This document shows, one piece after another, positions 1-9,528 of a stretch of 64,000 bases of DNA (positions within the stretch are counted from its first letter, which is position 1; each line of letters starts with the position of its first letter). The stretch comes from Bacteroidales bacterium (lineage in GTDB: Bacteria > Bacteroidota > Bacteroidia > Bacteroidales > UBA932): the NCBI GenBank assembly GCA_016281315.1, contig JAEEIJ010000059.1, positions 85,798 through 149,797 of the forward strand, given 5' to 3'. The translations under genes were made by a program, and so were the position numbers. The notes under the pieces are model-generated. The model saw only the letters and a list, made by a program, of their open reading frames with translations. It searched no databases and was not told the origin of the DNA.

Positions 1-1069
1 ACTTGGCCTTGCGGGCGGGATCGGCCTCAATCCAGGCTTTCAGGGAGGCCTCCTTCTCTTCTTCCCGGCCGATGATGTTGAGGGCCTCGAAGGCGAGTTC
101 CTCACCCTGCCATTTCTTCCAGCCGTTGGCGCTTCCGGCGTAGGTGTCGGCATACTTCAACTGGACGGAAGGGTCTGCGCACATCGCCTCCCACATCAGG
201 TCCTGACGGACGGTGCGGGCGTCGATGCGGATGCGGTTGATCTGGATCATCTGCTTGAGCTGTTCGGCGGTCTGGTAACGCTGGGTGCGGCCGGGGTAGC
301 CCATCACCATGGCGTAATCGCCTTCCTGCACGCCCTTGAGGGAGACTTTCAGGCTCTTGGCAGGCTTGTAGGGCACGTTGTCCTCGCTGTAGGCGGCCGG
401 AAGGTTGTCTTTTCCGGCATACACACGGAACATCGAGAAGTCGCAGGTGTGGCGGGGCCACATCCAGTTGTCTGTCTCTCCGCCGAACTTACCCATCGAT
501 GCCGGCGGAGCTCCCACGAAGCGCACGTCCTCGTAGGTGCGGTAGACTATAAGGTAGTGGACATTGTCGTTGTAGAAGCCGGTCACCTGGATGCGGCAGC
601 CGGGATTGGCTTCCTGGGCTGCCTTCTCGAGGGTATCTTCGGCCGCCTGTTTATCCGTCGCTTCTTCAATGGCCTTGGTCACGTCTTCCATCGAAACGAG
701 GAAGGTGACGGTGAGGCCCGGGCAGGGGATTTCTTCCTTCAGGTTCTTGGCCCAGTAACCGTCCATCAGGTAGTTGTGCTCGTCGGAGGACAGGGCGTGG
801 ATGCTGCTGTAGCCGCAGTGGTGATTGGTGACCAGCAGTCCTTTCTCGCTGATCATTTCCGCCGTACAGCCGCCGCCGAAGTGCACGATCGCGTCTTTCA
901 GCGAAGTCTTGTTGATGGAATAAATCTCATCCGGGGAGAGTTTGCAGCCGGCGGCTTTGAGGTCTTTGCCGTTAAGCTGTTTGAGGAGGGGGAGGAGCCA
1001 CATCCCTTCGTCGGCCACCGCGGTGAAGCTGATGGCCAGGGCGGCCAGAATGGTAAGAATACGTTTCAT
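1..1069 (-). CDS. S46 family dipeptidyl-peptidase (DPP7/DPP11-like), C-terminus beyond window
   Basis: This is a periplasmic serine peptidase of the S46 family, which removes dipeptides from the N-terminus of oligopeptides in asaccharolytic and gut Bacteroidetes. The start ATG is at 1069 and is followed by a signal peptide (MKRILTILAALAISFTAVAD). The family motif TNHHCGY at about residues 81-87 carries the catalytic His, and the motif NWMWPRHTCDFS near residues 201-212 carries the catalytic Asp (about 210). The catalytic Ser and the C-terminal half lie outside the window, so about 356 codons are visible. It starts 12 bases after the mrp stop and is probably the last visible gene of the glycosyltransferase-yfhO-mrp transcript. 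Specificity (DPP7 or DPP11) cannot be read without the C-terminal half. Confidence 0.93.
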   Translation of the reverse strand, partial: MKRILTILAALAISFTAVADEGMWLLPLLKQLNGKDLKAAGCKLSPDEIYSINKTSLKDAIVHFGGGCTAEMISEKGLLVTNHHCGYSSIHALSSDEHNYLMDGYWAKNLKEEIPCPGLTVTFLVSMEDVTKAIEEATDKQAAEDTLEKAAQEANPGCRIQVTGFYNDNVHYLIVYRTYEDVRFVGAPPASMGKFGGETDNWMWPRHTCDFSMFRVYAGKDNLPAAYSEDNVPYKPAKSLKVSLKGVQEGDYAMVMGYPGRTQRYQTAEQLKQMIQINRIRIDARTVRQDLMWEAMCADPSVQLKYADTYAGSANGWKKWQGEELAFEALNIIGREEEKEASLKAWIEADPARKAK

Positions 1070-1081
1070 TTGTAAAGTGTT

Positions 1082-2149
1082 TTATACGGTTTCTATGAGT
1101 TTGCGTGCCAGTTCCAGAAAAGCCTTTGCGTCCGGGCGGTCGCCGTTCAGGACGACGGGGACGCCTTCGTCGGCCCCTTCACGAATGCCCTGCACAAGGG
1201 GAATCTGTCCCAGAAAAGGAATGTCCAGTTTGGCGGCCATATGAACGCCGCCGTCCTTTCCGAACAGGTAGTATTTTTCGTCGGGATGGGCCTCCGGCGT
1301 GAACCAGGCCATATTTTCCACCAGGCCGTAGATGGGTTTCGCCACCTGCGGATTGCGGAACATATTCACCCCGCGGAGGACGTCGGACAGGGCTACCTCC
1401 TGGGGGGTGGTCACGATGACGGCGCCGGTCATCGGGATGTCGCCGATGAGCGAAATATGGATGTCCCCCGTGCCGGGAGGCATATCGATGAGGAGGTAGT
1501 CCAGCGGCCCCCACTGGGTCTGGAGGATGATCTGTTTGAGGGCGGTGGAGGCCATCGGCCCGCGCCAGATGAGCGCCTGGCCTTCAGTGGTCACGTGGCC
1601 GACGGAAAGCCATTTCACGCCGTATTTCTCCACGGGAACGAAGAGGGTGTGCTCGTCGTCGGCCCCCACCATTTCGATGGTTACGTCTTCCGTGCCGGTC
1701 ATCGTGGGAACGGAGGGGCCGTAAACGTCCGCATCGGCCAAACCTACTTTATAACCTTCCTGCGCGAGGGCGACGGCCAGATTCACCGCCACGGTGCTCT
1801 TGCCCACGCCGCCTTTTCCGGAAGCGATGCCGATGATGTGCCGCACCTCCCGGAGCTGTTCCAGGCTGAACTGGGGTGCTTTCGGGGCGGGTTTCGCCGG
1901 ATCCTTCACGACAGTATCCACGGAAATCTGGGTGCCGCCGGGCGCGTTGCGGTACAGGCAGGCCTGCGTGGCGCCCACGAGGTAGTTCTTCAGCGGGTCC
2001 GGCCGCTTGGGAAAAGCGAGAGTGACGTGGATGCTGCCCTCCGTCACCTCTATGTCGGAAACCATTCCAAGGGCCACGATGCTCTCGTCGCCCTTGGCCG
2101 GATGCTGCACCTGCTGCAGCCACTGTTCAATTTGTGTTTTTGTTAACAC
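1082..2149 (-). CDS. mrp: Mrp/NBP35-family iron-sulfur cluster carrier ATPase
   Basis: This is a cytoplasmic P-loop ATPase of the Mrp/ApbC family, which binds and hands over Fe-S clusters. Residues 1-80 form the MIP18/DUF59-like domain. A deviant Walker A, SGKGGVGKST, is at about residues 110-119, and the family motif DMPPGTGD is in the middle. The length (355 residues) is normal. The C-terminal CxxC seen in many Mrp proteins is absent: the segment after ENMAWF has no cysteine. From what I know of the family this is usual in Bacteroidetes. The start overlaps the end of the upstream yfhO-like gene by seven bases, so the two are translationally coupled. Confidence 0.95.
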   Translation of the reverse strand: MLTKTQIEQWLQQVQHPAKGDESIVALGMVSDIEVTEGSIHVTLAFPKRPDPLKNYLVGATQACLYRNAPGGTQISVDTVVKDPAKPAPKAPQFSLEQLREVRHIIGIASGKGGVGKSTVAVNLAVALAQEGYKVGLADADVYGPSVPTMTGTEDVTIEMVGADDEHTLFVPVEKYGVKWLSVGHVTTEGQALIWRGPMASTALKQIILQTQWGPLDYLLIDMPPGTGDIHISLIGDIPMTGAVIVTTPQEVALSDVLRGVNMFRNPQVAKPIYGLVENMAWFTPEAHPDEKYYLFGKDGGVHMAAKLDIPFLGQIPLVQGIREGADEGVPVVLNGDRPDAKAFLELARKLIETV

Positions 2150-4683
2150 TTTGATTCTGAATTATTTATCGATTCACCTCTTTTTGTTTTTAAGGGGAGA
2201 AAATCCTTTATCTGATTGTTTTTCAACACTATAGCGAAAACGGCCGCCAGAAGGAGGATGAGCAGGATGGCCGAGGCGACGGCCGAAACGGCCGAGCCGA
2301 TGCGGTAGCTGGCGGGAGCGAAACGCATCACCAGCTCGTGCTCCCCTGCCGGAAGCAGGGCAGCGCGCAGCGTCCAGTCGGCCCGGACCAGGTCCACGGG
2401 CTCGCCGTCCACCGCAGCCTTCCAGCCGTTCGGGTAATACACTTCACTGAAAATGACCAGTCGCTCGGAAGCGGCGGAATAACGATAATGCAGCTCGTTG
2501 GGCGTGTAGGAGACCATTTCGATGCCATCCTCCGCTGCGCCGGGACTGACGGCTAGCGACTGCTCCAGCACCGCCTGCTGCTTCAGGTCCACCTTCCCGA
2601 TGAGCGAGAGGGCTTCGTCCGGCGTGGCGGCCACCGCTACGGAATCCACGAACCAGGCGGCGCCCAGGGCGGCATCGTTCACCAGCGGCGGGTAGTTGCC
2701 GTCCAGAATGATATAGCGGGTGTTCAGGGCGTTCAGAATGGGTGTTCCGGCAGCCATCCAGGCCTCCACGTCTTCAAATTCCCCGGCCGCGTTCAGCTGC
2801 TTATACAAAGCGTTGATTTCGCGGGTGAGGTATTGCTCGATCAGGTCCTGGTAGCGCTGCAGCTTCGCCGGCGAATAGCCGCCCACGTTCTTGTGCCTGT
2901 AGGACGGGACCGACGAGTTGAAAACGTTCACCGAGAGGTCCAGGACGCGGTATTGCGGGTCTTTATCGGCCAGGATCATCTTATCCACCGGCCGCTCCGC
3001 GAAAGTCTTGTTGAAGTCCTTCGGGGTGGTGAAATGGTCCGCGTTGAGATAGCGTTTCCCCACGCTGAAAAGGTTCACGGCGCTGAGCAGGCAAATCACC
3101 CCGGCGGCGATCCACTTGCGGCCGACGCCGGCGAAAGCCTTTTGTCCCTTCGGCAGGCAGGCCCAGAGCAGCGCCGCCCCGGAGAGGCCGATCAAAATGG
3201 CCGAGACGAAGGCGTCGTGCCGGAACAGGGCGATGCGGTCTTTCACGAGGGCATCCACGATGATGTCCTGCATCCCTTCGTCGGCGGCGCCGGAGAAGGT
3301 GCCGAAAATACCCGGGGCCAGCGCGCACAGCAGCGAGAAACCGCCCGTGAGGCCGAGGGCCCACCAGAAGGCCTTCATAAAGCGCTTCCGGTCGTATTCT
3401 TCGCGCACGATCCGGTCCAGCGTGACGAAGCCCAAAAGGGGCAGGCTCACCTGCAGCACAACCAGGGCCATCGACACCGTCCGGAACTTGTTATACAGAG
3501 GCAGCACCTTGAAACAAAGCGCCGTAAACGTCATAAAATGGCTCCCCACCGCCAGCAGGACGGCCAGGACGGTCGCCGCCAGTAGCCACCATTTCTCCCG
3601 GCCCCGGTACAGACCCAGGCCCAGGACGAAAAGGAAGAGGGTGATGGCACCCATATACATCGGCCCGGCGGTAAAGGGCTGCGGACCCCAGTACAGCGGC
3701 AGGGCCTTGGCGGTCTCCTTCAGATTCCGCTGGCCGGACTGCCGGAGCAGCTTGATGGTGGCCGATTTCTCCGGATTCACCGCCCCGGACGAGGAGCCGC
3801 CGTTGAAGTCCGGAATCATCAGGTTCGGGAGTTCTTCCCAGCCGTAGCTCCACTGGGTGGCGTATTCCAGGTCCAGGCCCTTGGAAGCGCCGTCGGACCG
3901 GGCCAGTTCCGAGCCGCCGCGCATCGTGTTGGGGGTGTATTTCGCCAGCGGCAGGAGTTTGTTCACGTTGGTCGCAATGCCCGCACAGCCCAGCACCAGC
4001 AGCAGGGCCGATGCCACCAGGAACGGCTTCCAGTCCTTCGTCCGGATGGTATGGATGAGTTCCGTGACGGCATACAGCAGCACCATCAGGGCCAGGTAAT
4101 AACTGATCTGCTGATGGTTGGCCTTGATCTGCAGGCTCAGCGCCAGGGCGAAGAGCACCGCGCCCAGCAGTTTCCTTTTGCTTTTATAGGTAAATACCAG
4201 CGCTGCAAGCACCCAGGGCATAAAGGCAATCGCCTGCATCTTGGTATTGTGCCCCACCTGGATGATCTGGAAATTGTAGCTGCAGAATGCGACGGCGATG
4301 GCCCCGCCCACCGCTACGGGCCAGCTGACACCCAGCGCCAGGAAGAGGAGGAACGCCCCCAGCAGGGTCACGAAGAGGTAGGTGGCCGGGCGCTTCCCCA
4401 CCAGCAGAAGGTCGTAGATCCACTGGGTGGCGTCGCCTTTCTTATTGGCCGATATCGCCGTAGTGGGCATCCCGCCGAACATCGAATCCGACCAGTAGGC
4501 GGGGTCGTCCGGGTGGGCCTTGTTCCACTCGTTCATCTCGTGGGACATCCCCACGTAGCCGGAGATGTCGCTCTGGTTCACGATCTTCCCGTCCAGCACC
4601 TGCGGCACGAAACCGTAGCTCAGCGCCAGGAAAAGGGCCACCGTGCCCAGGGCTGTCAGGATCTTCTTCCAAATGTCTTTCAT
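2143..4683 (-). CDS. YfhO-family multi-spanning membrane protein
   Basis: This is an 846-residue polytopic inner-membrane protein of the YfhO family. Family members resemble GT-C glycosyltransferases and are linked to glycosylation of lipoteichoic acid or lipids in Firmicutes; the role in Bacteroidetes is not established. After an N-terminal membrane segment comes an extracytoplasmic loop containing YWSDSMFGGMPT, which carries an acidic residue where GT-C enzymes place their catalytic Asp. About ten further hydrophobic segments follow, then a soluble beta-rich domain (roughly residues 560-800) and a last membrane helix. The ATG overlaps the stop of the upstream glycosyltransferase (ATGA-type overlap), which supports a joint role in surface glycoconjugates. 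Confidence 0.88.
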   Translation of the reverse strand: MKDIWKKILTALGTVALFLALSYGFVPQVLDGKIVNQSDISGYVGMSHEMNEWNKAHPDDPAYWSDSMFGGMPTTAISANKKGDATQWIYDLLLVGKRPATYLFVTLLGAFLLFLALGVSWPVAVGGAIAVAFCSYNFQIIQVGHNTKMQAIAFMPWVLAALVFTYKSKRKLLGAVLFALALSLQIKANHQQISYYLALMVLLYAVTELIHTIRTKDWKPFLVASALLLVLGCAGIATNVNKLLPLAKYTPNTMRGGSELARSDGASKGLDLEYATQWSYGWEELPNLMIPDFNGGSSSGAVNPEKSATIKLLRQSGQRNLKETAKALPLYWGPQPFTAGPMYMGAITLFLFVLGLGLYRGREKWWLLAATVLAVLLAVGSHFMTFTALCFKVLPLYNKFRTVSMALVVLQVSLPLLGFVTLDRIVREEYDRKRFMKAFWWALGLTGGFSLLCALAPGIFGTFSGAADEGMQDIIVDALVKDRIALFRHDAFVSAILIGLSGAALLWACLPKGQKAFAGVGRKWIAAGVICLLSAVNLFSVGKRYLNADHFTTPKDFNKTFAERPVDKMILADKDPQYRVLDLSVNVFNSSVPSYRHKNVGGYSPAKLQRYQDLIEQYLTREINALYKQLNAAGEFEDVEAWMAAGTPILNALNTRYIILDGNYPPLVNDAALGAAWFVDSVAVAATPDEALSLIGKVDLKQQAVLEQSLAVSPGAAEDGIEMVSYTPNELHYRYSAASERLVIFSEVYYPNGWKAAVDGEPVDLVRADWTLRAALLPAGEHELVMRFAPASYRIGSAVSAVASAILLILLLAAVFAIVLKNNQIKDFLPLKTKRGESINNSESKC

Positions 4684-5966
4684 ACGCTTTCCAGGAGCCG
4701 GGCCAGGGCACGGGCCGTGGCGCGGCGGGTATAAGGGCCGATGTCCCCGGACGTTTCCGGGACGCCGGTCTCGCAGAACTGTTTGTAGGCGGCGCCGAGG
4801 AAGGCGCGCATTTTATCGGCCTCCATCCAGTCGGCCGTCTCGCCGGCCTTCGTCGAAGCGAGCACCTGCGCCATCGCGCCGTCCGTCTGGCCGATTCCCA
4901 GCACCGGGCGCCGGGCCGCCAGGTATTCGAAGAGTTTCCCCGGCAGGATGGGCCGATACTCGGGGTCGTTGCGCAGCGGCAGCAGGAGCACGGTGGCGGC
5001 CCGCTGCTCACGCACGGCTTCCTCGTGATTGCAGTATCCCAGGCTCACCACGTTGGCCTCCAGGCCGGCGGCTTTTATCACTTCCATCACCTCCACGTCC
5101 ACTTTTCCGATGAGGCGCAGGCGCAAGGCCTGGCGGAACCAGGGGTCTTCCGCGGCCATTTCGCCCAGCACTTTCCACAGCGTGAAGGGGTTGCCGTCGG
5201 CGGCGAAAAGACCAGTGTGGGTGATGTTGAAATAACCGTCCTGAAGCGGGGCCTCGCCGGCGAAATCTTCCTCGTCGAAGCCGTTGGTGATGCAGGCGAC
5301 GGGCGTTTTCGTCTGCGCGCGGAACTCCTCCTGCACGTAAGGGGTGCAGGCGAGGACTGTGCTGCAGGAATCCAGCACGGACTGCTCCTGCCTCCGGAGT
5401 TTTTCCCAGGTGCGTTCGGTCATCGGCAGGTGCTTCAGATAGTACATCCGCGTCCAGGGATCCCGGAAGTCCGGAATCCAGGGAATGCCGGTGGCTTTGT
5501 GGAGTTTCTCGCCGATCAGATGCATCGAGTGCGGCGGCCCGGTGGTGACGATGACGTCCACCGGATGTGCTTTCAGGTACTTTTTCAGGAAGCGCACCGA
5601 CGGCTTCACCCAGCCCACGCGCGGGTCCGGGACGAAGAGGTTGCCGCGGATCCAGAGGCTCAGGCGCTGCTTCCAGGTCTTCTTCCCGGAAGAGATCTCC
5701 GTCACCTCGCGCCCGGCCTTCCTGCCCATCAGCTTTTTATAAAGGGCATACGGCTCACGGATCGGCCTTCTGATTACTTCCAGCGTGTCCGGAAGGTCCG
5801 CCCCCATCCCGGGATCCACCGCAGGATAGGCGGCGTTCGAAGGGGCATAGACCACGGGCTCCCAGCCGAAGTCCGGCAGGTACTTGCAGAACTTCACCCA
5901 GCGCTGCACGCCGCTGCCGCCGGACGGGGGCCAGTAGTACGCTATGACAAGGACACGCTTTCCCAT
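4680..5966 (-). CDS. Glycosyltransferase, GT4-like (GT-B fold)
   Basis: This is a 428-residue cytoplasmic or membrane-associated glycosyltransferase. It opens with KRVLVIAYYWPPSGGSGVQRWVKFCKYL, written here in two parts: KRVLVIAYYWPP and the glycine-rich loop SGGSGVQRW, typical of the N-terminal GT-B domain. The C-terminal domain has LPGKLFEYLAARRPVLGIG, the usual nucleotide-sugar pocket with the Glu of KLFEYLA. An in-frame ATG at 5972 exists, but the promoter box TATATTTG on this strand ends at 5974, so transcription would begin at about 5966-5970; I therefore choose the ATG at 5966. It heads an operon with the yfhO-like gene and mrp. The acceptor and sugar are unknown. Confidence 0.9.
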   Translation of the reverse strand: MGKRVLVIAYYWPPSGGSGVQRWVKFCKYLPDFGWEPVVYAPSNAAYPAVDPGMGADLPDTLEVIRRPIREPYALYKKLMGRKAGREVTEISSGKKTWKQRLSLWIRGNLFVPDPRVGWVKPSVRFLKKYLKAHPVDVIVTTGPPHSMHLIGEKLHKATGIPWIPDFRDPWTRMYYLKHLPMTERTWEKLRRQEQSVLDSCSTVLACTPYVQEEFRAQTKTPVACITNGFDEEDFAGEAPLQDGYFNITHTGLFAADGNPFTLWKVLGEMAAEDPWFRQALRLRLIGKVDVEVMEVIKAAGLEANVVSLGYCNHEEAVREQRAATVLLLPLRNDPEYRPILPGKLFEYLAARRPVLGIGQTDGAMAQVLASTKAGETADWMEADKMRAFLGAAYKQFCETGVPETSGDIGPYTRRATARALARLLESV

Positions 5967-5973
5967 AAACATA

Positions 5974-5981
5974 CAAATATA
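5974..5981 (-). promoter_or_regulatory. -7 box of the glycosyltransferase operon
   Basis: TATATTTG on the minus strand matches the Bacteroidetes -7 consensus TAnnTTTG exactly. Only seven bases separate it from the ATG at 5966, so the mRNA would be leaderless or nearly so. No clear -33 TTTG was seen at the usual spacing. Confidence 0.6.
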
Positions 5982-5993
5982 CCGATTTTTTCG

Positions 5994-6001
5994 TATTTTT
6001 G
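5994..6001 (+). promoter_or_regulatory. -7 box of mutS
   Basis: TATTTTTG matches TAnnTTTG exactly and lies 19 bases before the mutS ATG, predicting a leader of about 13 bases. It is divergent from the glycosyltransferase promoter in the same 54-base gap. Confidence 0.65.
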
Positions 6002-6020
6002 TAATCTACAATCACACGCA

Positions 6021-8645
6021 ATGGCCAAGCTCGCGGAAGATACCCCTATGCTGAAGCATTACTTCGAGGTGAAAGCACAACACCCCGAGGCCGTGCTGCT
6101 GTATCGTGTGGGCGACTTCTACGAGGCCTATGCCGACGATGCCCTCACCGCCGTGCGCGTGCTGGGCCTGGTCCAGACCAAGAAATCCAACGGCGAAAAA
6201 GGCCCCGTGGCGATGGCCGGATTTCCGCATCACGCGCTGGAAAACTACCTCACCAAACTGGTGCGGGCAGGCTACAAGGTAGCTGTCTGCGACCAGTTGG
6301 AGGACCCCAAATTCGCCAAGAAGCTGGTCAAGCGCGGCATCACCGAAATCGTGACGCCGGGCATTTCCTTCGGCGAGAATATGCTGGAGGTCAAGGAGAA
6401 CAATTTCCTCTGCGGTCTCACCATCGAAAAGGACCGCTGCGGCGCCGCGTTCCTGGATGTCTCTACGGGACAGTTTCAGGTGGCGCAGGGCTCGCTGGAG
6501 TATATCGGAACGTTAATAGGTTCGCTCAAACCCAAGGAGTTGGTGGTCCAGCGCGGCTACGAAAAGGGATTGCGGGAGCGCCTGGGCGACTATTTCTTCA
6601 CCTCCATCGACGAGTGGGCCTTCGTGTACGACGCGGCGGTGGAGCGCATCAAGCGCCAGCTGGGCGTGGAGAGCCTGAAGGGCTTTGCCATCGAGCCGTA
6701 TCCGCTGGGTGTATGCAGCGCCGGGGCCGTGCTGGTGTATCTGGAACAGACGCAGCACACGGGCCTCAAAAACATCTGCACCATCGGCCGCATCGATGAA
6801 GGGAAGTTCGTCTGGATGGACCGCTTCACCCTCCGTAATCTGGAAGTATTCCAAAGTGCGGCCGGGGCCGATGGCGTCTCCCTCGTCCAGACGCTGGACA
6901 AGTGCACCTCGCCGATGGGCGCCCGCCTCCTTCGCCAGTGGCTCGCGATGCCCATCATGGACCTCAAGGAGCTGGAAGGCCGATACGACATCGTGCAGCA
7001 CCTCACCGAAAATCCGGAAGTGCTGGACGCTACGCAGGAGGACATCGGCAAAATCGGCGATATGGAGCGCATCCTTGGCCGCATCGCCACGGGGAAGGCT
7101 TTCCCGCGCGAGGTGATGCAGCTGGGACGGGGGCTTTCGCTCATCGGCCCCATCCGGGAACGCCTGGAAGGCAGTCCGGCGCTGGATAAGCTCCTGAAGG
7201 GGATTAAGAACTGCGAGAAACTCCTGGCCGATATCCGCCGTATTATGGACCCCGAACCGGCCGTCCAGATTGGGAAGGGCCCGGTGATTGCAGAAGGAGT
7301 GGACGAGGAACTGGACGAACTGCGCGGGCTCTCGGCCGGCGGCAAGGACTACCTCCTGCAGATGCAGCAGCGGGAGGCCGAACGCACCGGCATCTCCTCT
7401 CTGAAAATCGCCTACAACAACGTCTTCGGCTATTATATCGAGGTGCGGAATACCTATAAGGACCAGGTGCCGCCGGAATGGATCCGTAAGCAGACCCTGG
7501 TGAACGCCGAGCGCTATATCACCGAGGAACTCAAGCACTACGAGGAGAAGATCCTCACGGCCGAAGACCGCATCTACGCCATCGAAACGCGCATTTACGG
7601 GGAACTCATCGGCCGCATCCAGCAGCAGATTCCCGCCATCCAGACCAACAGCCGCATCCTGGCGAAACTGGACGTGCTCGCGGGCTTTGCCCGGCAGGCG
7701 CTGGACTGGCACTACTGCCGGCCCCGGATGAACGACGGAAAGGCCCTGGACATCAAGGGCGGCCGCCATCCGGTCATCGAAACTTTAATGCCAGCAGGGG
7801 AAGAATACGTTCCCAACGACGTCTATCTGGATACCGAGAAGCAGCAGATCATCATCCTTACCGGCCCCAATATGGCGGGTAAATCGGCCCTTCTGAGGCA
7901 GACCGCCCTCATCGCGCTGATGGCCCAGACGGGCTCCTTCGTGCCGGCGGCGGAGGCCCGCATCGGCTGGCTGGACAAGATTTTCACCCGCGTGGGGGCG
8001 ACGGACAACATCTCCCGCGGGGAATCCACCTTTATGGTGGAGATGCTGGAGACGGCGATGATCCTGAACAATCTTTCGGGCCGGTCGCTGGTGCTCCTGG
8101 ACGAAATCGGCCGCGGCACCTCCACCTACGACGGGATGTCCATCGCCCGGGGAATTGTGGAGTACATCCACGAATACGGGAAGGGGGCAAAGACGCTCTT
8201 CGCCACGCATTATCACGAGCTGAACGACCTGGAAGGCCTTTTCCCGCGTGTGAAGAACTTCCACGTGACGGTGAAGGAGGTGGGCCGCGAAGTCCTCTTC
8301 CTCCGCAAGATCAAGGAAGGCGGCACGGCCCACAGCTTCGGTATCCACGTGGCCCGGATGGCCGGGATGCCGTTGCCCGTGCTGGAGAGCGCCGAGCGCA
8401 CGCTCAAGGCCCTGGAGAACAGCCAGAAGCTGGAAGCCATCGGCGCGCTCACGCCCGTTCGGCCGCATCAGACGAAGGCCGGACACGTGGAAAAGGACGG
8501 CTCGGTGCAGCTCTCGATGTTCCAGCTGGACGACCCGCTGCTGGAATCCCTGCGCGACCGCCTCAAAGGGGCCGACCTCAACAATATGACCCCCCTGCAG
8601 GCTTTCGACCTGCTCCGGGCGATGAAGGAAGAATTAGGAATCTAA
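6021..8645 (+). CDS. mutS: DNA mismatch repair protein MutS
   Basis: MutS recognises mismatches as a dimer and recruits MutL. The mismatch-wedge motif Phe33-x-Glu35 is present in GDFYEAY. The ATPase domain has Walker A GPNMAGKSALLRQ near residue 615 and Walker B LVLLDEIGRGTSTYDG near 690, followed by the ATHYHEL motif. At 874 residues it is full length. The frame stays open far upstream, to 5025, but that part is antisense to the glycosyltransferase; the ATG at 6021 is chosen because it follows a perfect -7 box and begins the conserved N-terminus (MAKLAEDTPMLKHYFEVK). The CPBP protease gene follows after three bases. Confidence 0.98.
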   Translation: MAKLAEDTPMLKHYFEVKAQHPEAVLLYRVGDFYEAYADDALTAVRVLGLVQTKKSNGEKGPVAMAGFPHHALENYLTKLVRAGYKVAVCDQLEDPKFAKKLVKRGITEIVTPGISFGENMLEVKENNFLCGLTIEKDRCGAAFLDVSTGQFQVAQGSLEYIGTLIGSLKPKELVVQRGYEKGLRERLGDYFFTSIDEWAFVYDAAVERIKRQLGVESLKGFAIEPYPLGVCSAGAVLVYLEQTQHTGLKNICTIGRIDEGKFVWMDRFTLRNLEVFQSAAGADGVSLVQTLDKCTSPMGARLLRQWLAMPIMDLKELEGRYDIVQHLTENPEVLDATQEDIGKIGDMERILGRIATGKAFPREVMQLGRGLSLIGPIRERLEGSPALDKLLKGIKNCEKLLADIRRIMDPEPAVQIGKGPVIAEGVDEELDELRGLSAGGKDYLLQMQQREAERTGISSLKIAYNNVFGYYIEVRNTYKDQVPPEWIRKQTLVNAERYITEELKHYEEKILTAEDRIYAIETRIYGELIGRIQQQIPAIQTNSRILAKLDVLAGFARQALDWHYCRPRMNDGKALDIKGGRHPVIETLMPAGEEYVPNDVYLDTEKQQIIILTGPNMAGKSALLRQTALIALMAQTGSFVPAAEARIGWLDKIFTRVGATDNISRGESTFMVEMLETAMILNNLSGRSLVLLDEIGRGTSTYDGMSIARGIVEYIHEYGKGAKTLFATHYHELNDLEGLFPRVKNFHVTVKEVGREVLFLRKIKEGGTAHSFGIHVARMAGMPLPVLESAERTLKALENSQKLEAIGALTPVRPHQTKAGHVEKDGSVQLSMFQLDDPLLESLRDRLKGADLNNMTPLQAFDLLRAMKEELGI

Positions 8646-8648
8646 AGG

Positions 8649-9452
8649 ATGTCCGCCATTAAATCTATGCCACTGTGGAAGTGGGTGCTCCTGCTCGTTG
8701 CGGGACTCCTGCTTTCAATGCTGTTGTACGGTTTTTCCGGCCTCGGCTATTCGGTAACGGGCTGGCAGGGCTGGATCCTCTCCGGCAGCATTGCCTCCGG
8801 GATGCTGGGTCTGTACGCCCTTTTCGTACGCTGGTTCGAGCGGCATTGGCCGCAGGACCTGCTGATGCGGAAGTTCATTCCGCAAACTGTACTGGGGCTG
8901 GTTATCGGCTTCCTCTTCTTTGTCTTTGTGGCCGGTGTGTTAATGCTTGTGGGTGTATACAGAATCGACGGTTATCACGCGGACTGGAACGCCCTCGGCG
9001 ACGCTTTCTTCTGGTTCCTGCTGGTGGCAGCGGGGGAGGAAATCATCTTCCGCGGCGTGCTGTTCAAGTGGATTGACGAGCGCTTCGGTTTCTGGTGGGC
9101 CATCGGGGTCAGCGGGCTGCTTTTCGGGCTGGTGCACTGGATAAATCCGGGCGGGACCCTCTGGGCTTCCATCGCCATCGCCATTGAAGCGGGCGTGCTG
9201 CTGGGAGCGGCCTATAAATGGAGCGGCACGCTGTGGCTGCCCATCGGCATCCACTGGGCCTGGAACTTTACCCAGGGCAATATCTTCGGCTTTGCCGTGA
9301 GCGGCAACGGGGCCGGCGAAAGCCTCATCCAGGCTACCGTCGAAGGCCCGGCGTGGCTCACCGGCGGCGCCTTCGGAGCCGAGGCTTCGGTAATTTCCGT
9401 AATAGCAGGCGTGCTGCTTTCGCTATCCTTCTTGAAAGACCGTTTTCGTTAA
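8649..9452 (+). CDS. CPBP-family intramembrane metalloprotease
   Basis: This is a 267-residue inner-membrane protein with about eight hydrophobic segments. The CPBP (CAAX protease / bacteriocin-processing) signature is complete: EEIIFR at residues 130-135 (the two Glu and Arg), FGLVHW with His163, and GIHWAWNF near residue 217. Family members cleave prenylated or hydrophobic substrates in the membrane, or give self-immunity; the substrate here is unknown. The ATG is three bases after the mutS stop, so the two are co-transcribed, a pairing with no obvious functional logic. A strong terminator follows. Confidence 0.9.
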   Translation: MSAIKSMPLWKWVLLLVAGLLLSMLLYGFSGLGYSVTGWQGWILSGSIASGMLGLYALFVRWFERHWPQDLLMRKFIPQTVLGLVIGFLFFVFVAGVLMLVGVYRIDGYHADWNALGDAFFWFLLVAAGEEIIFRGVLFKWIDERFGFWWAIGVSGLLFGLVHWINPGGTLWASIAIAIEAGVLLGAAYKWSGTLWLPIGIHWAWNFTQGNIFGFAVSGNGAGESLIQATVEGPAWLTGGAFGAEASVISVIAGVLLSLSFLKDRFR

Positions 9453-9477
9453 CGATTTATAAATCAAAAAGATAAAG

Positions 9478-9516
9478 AAACTCCTCCCCTCAAAAACGAA
9501 GGGAGGAGTTTTTATA
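9478..9516. terminator. Bidirectional rho-independent terminator between the CPBP gene and galM
   Basis: An 11-bp perfect stem (AAACTCCTCCC at 9478-9488 with GGGAGGAGTTT at 9501-9511) encloses a 12-base loop and is flanked by T and A runs. It can therefore end both convergent transcripts. Confidence 0.9.
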
Positions 9517-9528
9517 AAACGTTCAAAC

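Noticed and set aside
1241..2146. 301-codon plus-strand frame opposite mrp
   Set aside because: It is an antisense shadow; the minus-strand frame has the complete P-loop ATPase signature.
1082..2149. Missing CxxC in Mrp as loss of function
   Set aside because: The segment after ENMAWF without cysteines is the common Bacteroidetes form, and the ATPase motifs are intact.
5025..6020. Long N-terminal extension of MutS
   Set aside because: The extension is antisense to the glycosyltransferase gene, and the mutS promoter box lies within it at 5994-6001.
7861..7899. Altered Walker A of MutS (GPNMAGKSA instead of GPNMGGKST) as a defect
   Set aside because: The same form is, from my knowledge of the family, usual in Bacteroidetes MutS, and the Lys and Ser needed for ATP binding are kept.
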